Below, in pieces: positions 27,911-35,315 of a DNA stretch of 64,000 bases; within the stretch, counting starts at the first letter, position 1, and each line of letters starts with the position of its first letter. Source of the DNA: CAIJXJ01 sp964445115 (GTDB taxonomy: Bacteria > Pseudomonadota > Gammaproteobacteria > Burkholderiales > Methylophilaceae); assembly GCA_964445115.1 (NCBI GenBank), contig CAYUJU010000002.1, forward strand, positions 56,510 to 120,509, read 5' to 3'. The notes beneath the pieces were generated by a model. That model ran no database searches, was not told the DNA's origin, and saw only the letters and a program-made list of their open reading frames with translations. The translations under genes were made by a program, and so were the position numbers.

Positions 27911-28672
27911 TTACAAGGCCTTTTCGTCCTTGATCGTCCCGAGGATGGCACCCTCGCTACGCAACGTTGCCAGCAATTCGGCGCCGAACGTCATCACCGC
28001 GGCGGGGTCGGGATGCTGTAGTTCGCGCGCCACCTGGGCCACCGCCTCACGGCCCGAGCGCGCAGGGCCTTGCAGCAGCTGCACCAGACGAGCAGTGACG
28101 GCGTTCAGTTCGATAAACCGCACGGCATCCTGCGCATCCCGAAACACCAGCAGGCGCGTCGGTTCTGCCGCAGGCTGCGTTGGCCTGAAAAACGGGGAGA
28201 TATGATGCACGGGGAAGGCATATTCCAGCAGGAGCAGCGGTGCAGCAAGCACCGGCCGCTCCTCCAACAAATCGCCCGCGGCGTCTGCAACCGGCATCGG
28301 CACATCGGCCACGGCAACGGACAGTTCCACCCATTCGTAATGCGCCAGATTCTCGAAAAACACAGGCAAATCGGCCAGGACGTCAGGTGTTGCCGCCAAC
28401 CAGCGGGCAAACTCTTCAGAAATCTGCCGGAACCAGGGGGTGGTGCAACGATGTTCAGCGAGGAAGCGTCGCACCAGCCGCCGCCAGCGCCTGACACCCA
28501 ACAAGGTTTTGCACACCGGGAAGCAGCTGGCCAGCGTTGCCTCCATGTTGTTGAACACGATCTCGGTGTAGACACGCATGCGCCGCACGGAGGCGCCCAC
28601 AGGCCGCTCTACGGCTTTGGGATCGCGCAGATGCCCGACAAACCGGGCCTGATATTCCTGAAAAGTCTTCAT
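27911..28672 (-). CDS. hvfC: DUF2063 family RiPP maturation partner (HvfC/BufC)
   Basis: A 253-residue protein with the DUF2063 N-terminal helical domain (QEYQARFVGHLRD, YTEIVFNNMEATLASCFPVCKTLLG, RRLVRRFLAEHRCTTPWFRQISEEF) and a C-terminal domain (LLEYAFPVHHISPFF, RLLVFRDAQDAVRFIELN). In characterised systems the DUF2063 protein binds the precursor's leader and works with the DUF692 enzyme. ATG 28672 overlaps the hvfB stop (ATGA); four further upstream codons in the same frame are less likely. Confidence 0.9.
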   Translation of the reverse strand: MKTFQEYQARFVGHLRDPKAVERPVGASVRRMRVYTEIVFNNMEATLASCFPVCKTLLGVRRWRRLVRRFLAEHRCTTPWFRQISEEFARWLAATPDVLADLPVFFENLAHYEWVELSVAVADVPMPVADAAGDLLEERPVLAAPLLLLEYAFPVHHISPFFRPTQPAAEPTRLLVFRDAQDAVRFIELNAVTARLVQLLQGPARSGREAVAQVARELQHPDPAAVMTFGAELLATLRSEGAILGTIKDEKAL

Positions 28673-29547
28673 GCCGTCTGGCACGCCACGTCACGCTGGC
28701 GTTGCACCGCACCATGCTGACGCTGCAAGGCAGCGATACGTTCGATTTCGGGCAGCAGGTCCTCCAGTGGTGGAATGTTGAGGTCGCGCTCCAGCAGCGT
28801 CGGTGCCACACCAAACTGCTGGTAGGCCTGCGCCAGCAGCTCCCACACCGGGTCGATCACGGCATCGCCATGGTTATCGACAATCAGGTTTTTCTCCAGC
28901 CGCAGATGACCAGCGGTATGGATGTAGACGATACGTTCGCCTGGCAACTCCCGTAGAAACGCGGCCGGGTCGTAACGAAAATTCACGCTGTTGACGTAGA
29001 TGTTGTTCACGTCCAGATGCAGGTCGCAATCGGCTTCGTCCATCACGGCACGAATGAATTCAAGTTCGGAAAGATCCGAGACAGGCGTGTCGACATAGCA
29101 GGACGCATTCTCGACAGCGATGCGGCGTTCGATGATCTCCTGCGTCCGACGAATCCGGGCTGCCACGTGCAGGACCGCCTCCTCCGTGCGTGGAATCGGC
29201 AGCAGATCGTAAAGATGACCGCCTGCACTGCAGTAGGCCAGGTGCTCGGTATACAACGGAATCTCAAACTGATCGAGAAAGCCCTTGATCCGATGAAGCA
29301 ACATTTCGTCCAACGGGTCAGGACCACCCAGCGACAGGGACAAACCGTGGGCAACGATGGGATACCGCTCGGCAAACCAGGCAAACTGTTTCGCACGGGC
29401 GCCGCCCATGCCGACCCAGTTTTCCGGAGCGACTTCGAAGAAATCAATCACCGCCGGTTGGCGAGCCTGAAGCGCATCCATCAATTCGCGCTTCAGGCCC
29501 AGCCCAGCCCCTCGAAGGCCAGGCCGGGATGTCAGTTCACCCGACAC
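28669..29547 (-). CDS. hvfB: DUF692/MNIO-type RiPP maturase (HvfB/BufB)
   Basis: A 292-residue TIM-barrel enzyme of the multinuclear non-heme iron oxidase family. Conserved metal-ligand-like motifs are visible: PIVAHGLSLSLGG, YTEHLAYCS, AVENASCYVDTPVS, DLHLDVNNIYVNSVN, IVYIHTAGHL, VIDPVWELL. Enzymes of this family modify cysteines of small precursors to oxazolone/thioamide or thiooxazole groups that bind copper. GTG 29547 lies eight bases after the precursor gene, so the two are co-translated. The actual modification here is inferred from family. Confidence 0.93.
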   Translation of the reverse strand: MSGELTSRPGLRGAGLGLKRELMDALQARQPAVIDFFEVAPENWVGMGGARAKQFAWFAERYPIVAHGLSLSLGGPDPLDEMLLHRIKGFLDQFEIPLYTEHLAYCSAGGHLYDLLPIPRTEEAVLHVAARIRRTQEIIERRIAVENASCYVDTPVSDLSELEFIRAVMDEADCDLHLDVNNIYVNSVNFRYDPAAFLRELPGERIVYIHTAGHLRLEKNLIVDNHGDAVIDPVWELLAQAYQQFGVAPTLLERDLNIPPLEDLLPEIERIAALQRQHGAVQRQRDVACQTA

Positions 29548-29555
29548 GGAGAACC

Positions 29556-29903
29556 TTACTTCTTCTCACCGCCGCAACTGCCTTCCTTGGCTTTCTCACC
29601 ACTGCAGCTACCCTCTTTGGCTTTCTTTTCGCCACTGCAGCTACCCTCTTTCGCCTTTTCACTACCGCAGCTGCCTTCCTTGGCCTTTTCCTTCTTCTTT
29701 TTCATGCTGCTGCCGCACTTACCCGAGCCACACTTGCCGTCCTGCATCTTCTCTGCAGCATCGTGGTTATCGGCCACCATATAGCCAGAAGCCAGCGGCT
29801 TCAGCGCAAAGGGGTTCTCAGCGGCGTTCACCGAGGGCATGCTCACGGCAGCGATCACCGCGCCCCCAAGGGCCAGAGCAACAGCTTTTTTTGGTGCGTT
29901 CAT
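29556..29903 (-). CDS. hvfA: HvfA/bufferin-type precursor peptide with KEGSC repeats
   Basis: A 115-residue precursor. Residues 1-27 form a signal peptide ending VNA, followed by ENPFALKPLASGYMVAD, a stretch typical of HvfA precursors. Six cysteines come in two blocks: Cys58 and Cys63 in DGKCGSGKCG, close to the known EGKCG core, and Cys79, 89, 100 and 110 in four KEGSC(G/S) units about ten residues apart, joined by Lys-rich linkers. AGGAG precedes the ATG. The product is presumably exported and modified on its cysteines to bind copper; which cysteines are modified is unknown. The small size and repeats argue against a chance frame, and the maturase gene follows directly. Confidence 0.9.
   Translation of the reverse strand: MNAPKKAVALALGGAVIAAVSMPSVNAAENPFALKPLASGYMVADNHDAAEKMQDGKCGSGKCGSSMKKKKEKAKEGSCGSEKAKEGSCSGEKKAKEGSCSGEKAKEGSCGGEKK
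29560..29700. repeat. Imperfect tandem repeat coding the KEGSC units of hvfA
   Basis: About four copies of a 30-33 base unit lie on the minus strand, each encoding Lys-Ala-Lys-Glu-Gly-Ser-Cys with a short linker. Copies differ by a few synonymous and linker bases, which suggests expansion by duplication followed by drift. Confidence 0.7.
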
Positions 29904-29932
29904 ATCAAAGTCTCCTGTCAGTAAAGTTCATC

Positions 29933-30217
29933 TCAAACGGGTTGATCCGGATGCCGCGCCGCGTCGTCGGAACCATGTTGCGAGACTGCTCGGGCAATGC
30001 GCTCACGCGCTTCCTGAGACAATCGCAACGTTTCATCGTTCTCGGTTCGGCTGCCCAACTGCCTGAGCGCGCTTCGCAACAACAGCATCTGCCGCGAAAA
30101 CTGCGTACAGGCATCACACATCATCAGATGCAATCGCAATCCGAAACGTTGGCGCCAGGTCAGCCGGACTTCCATGGACTGAGAAATCAAATGACTGGCA
30201 TGTTGGCAATCCAGCAT
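29933..30217 (-). CDS. Small zinc-finger anti-sigma factor
   Basis: A 94-residue protein that resembles zf-HC2 anti-sigma domains, with Cys4 near the N-terminus and His30-x3-Cys34-x2-Cys37 in HLMMCDACTQF. It is predicted soluble, with no membrane helix. It starts directly after the ECF sigma stop (30218) and ends 29 bases before hvfA, so it probably restrains that sigma factor until a signal, perhaps metal or redox, reaches the zinc site. The signal is inference. Confidence 0.83.
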   Translation of the reverse strand: MLDCQHASHLISQSMEVRLTWRQRFGLRLHLMMCDACTQFSRQMLLLRSALRQLGSRTENDETLRLSQEARERIARAVSQHGSDDAARHPDQPV

Positions 30218-30790
30218 TCAGCGCACCTCCAGCCAATGCAATTCGACACACTTTCTCAACCCCATGCGGGCGCGGTACAGCATCACCCATGCGTTAGTCG
30301 GGCTGATATCGAGTTCCTTACAAATTTCTTGCTGATCGTGTTCTTCGACTTCCCGCATCATGAATATGCGGGCCAGTTTTTTCGGTAGCCGATCCAGGCA
30401 TTGCTGCAGCACATCGAGAAACTGCTTCTGCTGCAATGTATTGCCGGGGTCGGGCCAATGCTGCGGCATATCGGCCCAATGTCCATCCTCGAGGAAGAAT
30501 TCCTCCATGCCAGGCGATTCGTTCGCTACCTCATCCGACGCATCCAGAGGTGCCTCGCGCTGCTGGCGCCGAAACAGATCAATGATCTTGTGCTTGAGTA
30601 TGCCAGTCAGCCAGGTGCGCGGAGAGGCCTGCCCGGCAAACCCGCTGCCAGCCATCGCGGCGAGCAGGGTTTCCTGTACTGCGTCTTCGGCGAGATGCGG
30701 ATCGCGCAGGCGCGCAAGGGCGAAGCGGTAAAGATAATCGCCATGCTCAGCAAGCCAGTCGTGGGGGGAAGTCGTGGAGTCCGTGACCAT
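30218..30790 (-). CDS. ECF-family RNA polymerase sigma factor
   Basis: A 190-residue group IV sigma factor: region 2 (LYRFALARLRDPHLAEDAVQETLLAAM, PRTWLTGILKHKIIDLFRRQ) and region 4 (DRLPKKLARIFMMREVEEHDQQEICKELDISPTNAWVMLYRARMGLRKCV). It lacks region 3. ATG 30790 is chosen as the first Met before region 2; no good ribosome site is seen, and translation may be coupled to the DUF1841 gene ending 11 bases upstream. It is followed at once by the zinc-finger anti-sigma gene and the hvf genes, its likely target. Confidence 0.92.
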   Translation of the reverse strand: MVTDSTTSPHDWLAEHGDYLYRFALARLRDPHLAEDAVQETLLAAMAGSGFAGQASPRTWLTGILKHKIIDLFRRQQREAPLDASDEVANESPGMEEFFLEDGHWADMPQHWPDPGNTLQQKQFLDVLQQCLDRLPKKLARIFMMREVEEHDQQEICKELDISPTNAWVMLYRARMGLRKCVELHWLEVR

Positions 30791-30801
30791 GCCCGACGAT
30801 A

Positions 30802-31236
30802 TCACATCGTGCCGGACTTTTGCCGCAAGCAGGCCAGATAGGCTTCGGCATCGGGCGCTGCACGCTCGCGCTGGGCGCGCCAGACTGTCTCGGCCAGGCA
30901 CTCCATCAGATCATGTTGCGCCGGATGCGGCTCGCCATGTTTGTGCAGCAACGCCTGGTAGGCTGCCGCAATACCGGGCGGCTGATCGATGGAAAGCTGC
31001 TCGAGGATGGATAAATGCAGGCTCATGTGCAGGAAGGGATTGGTTTCCCCCATCTCGGGAAAATATTCCTGCGCCCGGTACTTGTCCGGGGCATCCAGCA
31101 CCCCGTGGTATTCGGTATGCGCCAGCATGACCTCGACGGCCATGCCCTCCAGCGGCGTGAGAGGTTCCTGCGCGCGATATTTGCGCCAGGCATCAAAGAA
31201 AAAGAGACGGACCTGATCGCGGCTGGGATTAAACAT
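30802..31236 (-). CDS. DUF1841 family protein
   Basis: A 144-residue protein starting MFNPSRDQVRLFFFDAW with the conserved segments PLTPLEGMAVEVMLAHTEYH, ETNPFLHMSLHLSILEQLSIDQP and HDLMECLAETVWRAQRER. This is the betaproteobacterial/gammaproteobacterial DUF1841 family of unknown function. It overlaps the upstream FIST gene by eight bases. ATG 31236 is the family start. Confidence 0.9.
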   Translation of the reverse strand: MFNPSRDQVRLFFFDAWRKYRAQEPLTPLEGMAVEVMLAHTEYHGVLDAPDKYRAQEYFPEMGETNPFLHMSLHLSILEQLSIDQPPGIAAAYQALLHKHGEPHPAQHDLMECLAETVWRAQRERAAPDAEAYLACLRQKSGTM

Positions 31237-32314
31237 GGGAGAACAATCCCAGCACGGCGGAGTACTGCAGCAACTCGTTGACGCCATTGACGGCGGCAAT
31301 CTCGCCATTCCCGTAAAAACCGATCAAGGGCATACCGGGCAGGGTCTGCCGTATCAGCTCCAGATCACGGTCGACGCCATTGTAGAAATACGGCCCGCGA
31401 CCCAGACAGGAAAACAGCAAGCCGAAATCCGGTTTTTGCGTGAGTTGTCCCCGCAGTTTATCGATAGTGTCTTCGAGGTCACGCTGGGCCGCCTCCGGCT
31501 CACGCAACAGCCAGAACACCAGTTGTCCCGGTTCCAGTTTGGTCGCCAGGGTGACCGAACGCTCGGATTCGTTGGCGCATACCAGCGCCGACAAGCGGTA
31601 ATTCCCGTGCATCGCCGCTTCAGCGGATTCGGCGATGCCCAGCAGCAAGCGGTGCATGGGCAGATTGTCCGGCGCCTCCGACGCGTAGTCGGCATAGGCT
31701 TTTTGCAGACACTCCAGGGCCGGTTTGCCTTCCAGAAACACCAGATCGTAACCCTGCACCGCGCTCACCGGTCGCGGCTGCGACAGCACCCGCACCCCGT
31801 GCGACGTGCCGATGGCGCCCTTCACGCCTTCCAGCAAGGCTTCGCAATGCCCACCCGGCGCACCCTTGCCATGTTGCCAGACAGAAAAAGGGCCCTGCCC
31901 TGTCGCATCGCCGGACACGCCGCCAAAGCGGCTCCCGGGCTTGGCGAGCCAGGTGATGTTGATGCCATTCGGTGCGGCCAGCGCCAGCAGGGACTGATCC
32001 GCAACCGTGTGTGTGGCGGGCATCAGTCGGGCATCACCACCGAACACCATGGCCGCCGCCGCCGGCGCGTCCACCACCCAGTTATGCTCGGTGAAGATGC
32101 CCAGCGCCGAACAGCCCATCACATCGAGGCAACTCGCAGCGGCAGCGGCAGCACGCAATGCCGGGATGGGATCACGGGCAAATTCCGAGGTTAAAAACAA
32201 CAGCACGCTGTTGGCCACCCGCAAGTCCGCAGCCTGCATCGCCTGTTGCACGGCATCGCGCGCCAGCGCAGGGCTGGCCTCCTTGCCAATGGCGAGGCCG
32301 GTGGCGACGCTCAT
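31229..32314 (-). CDS. FIST-domain signal transduction protein
   Basis: A 361-residue protein with FIST N-terminal features (ANSVLLFLTSEFARDP, LDVMGCSALGIFTE, AAAAMVFGGDARLMP) and FIST_C features (GLLFSCLGRGPYFYN, LPGMPLIGFYGNGEIAAVNG). FIST domains are predicted small-ligand sensors, possibly for amino acids; this one carries no output domain. ATG 32314 overlaps the nth stop (ATGA). It sits between nth and DUF1841, so it may be co-transcribed with rnf-nth. Confidence 0.88.
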   Translation of the reverse strand: MSVATGLAIGKEASPALARDAVQQAMQAADLRVANSVLLFLTSEFARDPIPALRAAAAAASCLDVMGCSALGIFTEHNWVVDAPAAAAMVFGGDARLMPATHTVADQSLLALAAPNGINITWLAKPGSRFGGVSGDATGQGPFSVWQHGKGAPGGHCEALLEGVKGAIGTSHGVRVLSQPRPVSAVQGYDLVFLEGKPALECLQKAYADYASEAPDNLPMHRLLLGIAESAEAAMHGNYRLSALVCANESERSVTLATKLEPGQLVFWLLREPEAAQRDLEDTIDKLRGQLTQKPDFGLLFSCLGRGPYFYNGVDRDLELIRQTLPGMPLIGFYGNGEIAAVNGVNELLQYSAVLGLFSHV

Positions 32315-32949
32315 GCCGCCAGCTCCTTGGCCTTGTATTCGCACAGATCATGGATCACGCACGCCCCGCATTTGGGCTTGCGTGCCACGCACACGTAGCG
32401 ACCGTGCAGGATCAGCAGATGATGCGCGTCGCGCAGGTATTCTTGGGGGGTGGTTTTGGTCAGCTTCAGTTCGACTTCCAGCGGGGTCTTGCCCGGCGCG
32501 AGACCAATACGGTTGCCCAGCCGGAAAATATGCGTATCGACCGCGATGGTCGGCTGGCCGAATGCCGTGTTGAGGATGACGTTGGCCGTCTTGCGCCCGA
32601 CGCCGGGCAGCGCCTCCAGCGCTTCGCGCGTGTCAGGCACCTGGCTGCCATGGCGCTCGATCAGTTGCTGGCAGGTGGCGATCACGTTCCTGGCCTTGGC
32701 GCGGTAGAGCCCGATGGTTTTGATGTACTGCTCCAGCCCCTCGACGCCCAGCGCATAAATCGCCTCAGGCGTGCTGGCGACGGGGAACAGCTTCGCCGTG
32801 GCGAGGTTGACCCCCTTGTCGGTCGCCTGTGCCGAGAGGATGACCGCGATCAGCAACTCAAAGGTACTGCGGTGATGCAACTCCGTAGTCGGCTCGGGAA
32901 TGGCGACCGCCAGCCTCCGAAAAATCTCCCGACGTTTCTCCGCGTTCAT
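32311..32949 (-). CDS. nth: Endonuclease III (DNA glycosylase/AP lyase)
   Basis: A 212-residue base-excision enzyme removing oxidised pyrimidines. It shows the helix-hairpin-helix with catalytic Lys in LPGVGRKTANVIL, the catalytic Asp in VDTHIFRLGNR, and the C-terminal [4Fe-4S] motif CVARKPKCGACVIHDLC with spacing C-x6-C-x2-C-x5-C. It follows rnfE by eight bases, the classic rnf-nth order. Confidence 0.97.
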   Translation of the reverse strand: MNAEKRREIFRRLAVAIPEPTTELHHRSTFELLIAVILSAQATDKGVNLATAKLFPVASTPEAIYALGVEGLEQYIKTIGLYRAKARNVIATCQQLIERHGSQVPDTREALEALPGVGRKTANVILNTAFGQPTIAVDTHIFRLGNRIGLAPGKTPLEVELKLTKTTPQEYLRDAHHLLILHGRYVCVARKPKCGACVIHDLCEYKAKELAA

Positions 32950-32957
32950 GCGACGCG

Positions 32958-33632
32958 TCAGTGTTCAGACGCCAGTGCCGCTGACTGCGTGGGCTGAGTT
33001 GCCTGTTTGCGGCTTTCCATCCAGTTGCGGCTGGCGATCAGCAGTGCCAGACCGATAAAGGCGCCAGGCGGCAGGATCGCCAGCAGAAAGCCGTGATAAT
33101 CCGGCACAACCGTCAGCACGAACTCCTTGGCCGCCGGGCCCAGTGCGAGATCGATCCCGGAGAACAGCGTGCCCTTGCCGACGATTTCACGCATGCCTCC
33201 CAGAATGGACAGCACCGTCGCCAGGCCGAGCCCCATCATCAGGCCATCCAGTGCCGAAGGCCCGACATCGTTCTTGGCAGCGAAAGCTTCTACCCGGGCC
33301 AGCACGATACAGTTGGTCACGATCAGTGGAATGAAAATGCCCAGCACGGCATGGAGTTGATGCATGTAAGCATGCATGCCGAGGTCGATCACCGTCACCA
33401 GCGCGGCGATAATCAGGATGAACACGGCAATACGGATTTCGTCCGGCACCCAGCGCCGGATCGGGGACACCGCGGCGTTGCTGGCCGCCATCACGACGGC
33501 CGTTGCGAGGCCTAGACTCAGGCCGTTGACCACGCTACTGGTCACCGCCAGGGTCGGGCAAAGTCCCAGCAACTGCACCACGCCAGGATTTTGTTTCCAC
33601 AACCCGTTCTCGATGATTTCACGACTATTCAT
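32958..33632 (-). CDS. rnfE: Electron transport complex subunit RnfE/RsxE
   Basis: A 224-residue integral membrane subunit of the Rnf ion-translocating ferredoxin:NAD+ complex (Rsx in E. coli). It has six membrane helices, with the conserved NPGVVQLLGLCPTLAVTSSV near the N-terminus and IPLIVTNCIVLARVEAFA mid-protein. It overlaps rnfG by eight bases and is followed by nth. Confidence 0.95.
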   Translation of the reverse strand: MNSREIIENGLWKQNPGVVQLLGLCPTLAVTSSVVNGLSLGLATAVVMAASNAAVSPIRRWVPDEIRIAVFILIIAALVTVIDLGMHAYMHQLHAVLGIFIPLIVTNCIVLARVEAFAAKNDVGPSALDGLMMGLGLATVLSILGGMREIVGKGTLFSGIDLALGPAAKEFVLTVVPDYHGFLLAILPPGAFIGLALLIASRNWMESRKQATQPTQSAALASEH

Positions 33633-34299
33633 GCCCAGCCTCCTTCATCGCCGGAACCGAAAATAGTGCATCACGATGCACCTCGAAATACCGGAGTGCC
33701 TTATGCACCGCCTTGACCACAGCACGCGGCGTAATCGTCGCCCCTGCCATGTAGTCGAAACTGCCGCCGTCCTTTTTTACTTTCCATTGCTCTTCCGGCG
33801 TTCTTGACACTGATTGTCCGTCAAAGCTCCGGGTAATCCAGTCACCGTGTGCGATATCGATATAATCTCCCAGCCCCGGCGTTTCCTTGTGGGCCAGCAC
33901 GCGCACGCCAGCCAACTCCCCATCAGCCTTGATCCCAATCAGGAGCTTGATGTCACCGCTGTAGCCATCCGGCGCAGTCGCTTCCAGAATCACTGCCGAA
34001 GCCTGCCCCGCCAGACGACCTCGGTAAGCGAGGGTCACCTCACGATTTCCCAGATCGCCACCGGCGGGCAACTCGACAGCATCGGCCAGCAGCGCATTGT
34101 CATGCAAGGTTCGCGGCAACACCTGCTCCAGCAACTTCAGCTTGGCCTCCCGCTCGCTCTCGGCAATCGGTGCACGCGTCGTCATGAACGTCGACGAAAG
34201 CAGCAGCGTGCCAACGACGGTAAAGGCCACCATGACCCCTGCTGTGGTCAAGGCATGCCGCCACACGGAGGGCGTGTTCTGCGTCTCAGTTTCACTCAT
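33625..34299 (-). CDS. rnfG: Electron transport complex subunit RnfG/RsxG
   Basis: A 224-residue subunit with one N-terminal membrane helix (AGVMVAFTVVGTLLLSSTF) and a periplasmic FMN-binding domain. The covalent FMN attachment Thr lies in DYMAGATITPRAVVKAV. ATG 34299 overlaps the rnfD stop (ATGA). Confidence 0.95.
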   Translation of the reverse strand: MSETETQNTPSVWRHALTTAGVMVAFTVVGTLLLSSTFMTTRAPIAESEREAKLKLLEQVLPRTLHDNALLADAVELPAGGDLGNREVTLAYRGRLAGQASAVILEATAPDGYSGDIKLLIGIKADGELAGVRVLAHKETPGLGDYIDIAHGDWITRSFDGQSVSRTPEEQWKVKKDGGSFDYMAGATITPRAVVKAVHKALRYFEVHRDALFSVPAMKEAGHE

Positions 34300-35315
34300 T
34301 TGGCATGTCCGAAGACGCGTGGCTGGGTGTAGGCATCGATCAGCGGCACGCAAATGTTCATCAACAGCACGGCGAACGCCACGCCATCCGGATAACCGCC
34401 GTAGGTGCGGATCAACCAGGTCAGGACGCCGATGGCCGCCGCGAAGATCAGCTTGCCTTTCGGTGTCGTCGGGCCACTGATGGGATCGGTCGCAATAAAG
34501 AAGGCGCACAGCATGGAGGCGCCGCAGAACAAATGGAAGCCAGGCCCGGCAAACTGGGCCGGATTTACCCAATGGAACACGCCGGAAATGGCTGCCAGCG
34601 CCAGCAGGAAGGCTGCGGGAATGTGCCAGCTGATGATGCGCTGCTGCAGCAGATACAATCCACCCAGCAGATAGGCACCCGTGACGATCTCCCCACCCTT
34701 GCCACCCAGCGTACCGAACATCGGCGCCTGGGCGATGGTGGCGACGTCAGGCTGCAACTTGAGTTGTGTCTTGAGGTAGTCCAGCGGCGTCGCGGAACTG
34801 ATGGCATCCACACCCACGCCAGCGGGCAAAGTACGGCTAAAAATGTAATGCATCTGGTCCATGAACCCCAGCGGCGCCTGGGCCAGCGTGAGCGGTGAAG
34901 GCCACTGTGTCATGATCGCCGGGAAGGAGATCAGCAGTACCGCGTACCCGATCATCGCCGGGTTGAACGGGTTGTAACCGAGCCCGCCGTACAACTGCTT
35001 GGCGATCACGATTGCGAACAAGGTGCCAACCACGATCAGCCACCACGGCGCCAATGGCGGAATCGCCAGTGCCAGCAGCCAAGCCGTCACCAGCGCGCTG
35101 CCATCCAGCAGAAACGGCCGTACCGGCCGATCGCGCAGCTTGAGCATGGCGGCTTCAGAGGCCAGCGCGGTCACGCTCGCAAGTGCCAGGCTGACCAGCA
35201 CCCCGCCGCCGAACACCCAGACGTAGGCGGCAATGCCAGGCACCAACGCAAGCGCCACCTTCAGCATGATGACGCTGACACTCGGGCTAGCCGAAATATA
35301 GGGAGACTGACTCAT
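34296..35315 (-). CDS. rnfD: Electron transport complex subunit RnfD/RsxD
   Basis: A 339-residue membrane subunit related to NqrB, with multiple helices. FMN is expected on the Thr in ISSATPLDYLK. Other conserved segments are GGLGYNPFNPAMIGYAVLL and GHAK at the end. It overlaps rnfC and rnfG by ATGA junctions. Confidence 0.95.
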   Translation of the reverse strand: MSQSPYISASPSVSVIMLKVALALVPGIAAYVWVFGGGVLVSLALASVTALASEAAMLKLRDRPVRPFLLDGSALVTAWLLALAIPPLAPWWLIVVGTLFAIVIAKQLYGGLGYNPFNPAMIGYAVLLISFPAIMTQWPSPLTLAQAPLGFMDQMHYIFSRTLPAGVGVDAISSATPLDYLKTQLKLQPDVATIAQAPMFGTLGGKGGEIVTGAYLLGGLYLLQQRIISWHIPAAFLLALAAISGVFHWVNPAQFAGPGFHLFCGASMLCAFFIATDPISGPTTPKGKLIFAAAIGVLTWLIRTYGGYPDGVAFAVLLMNICVPLIDAYTQPRVFGHAK

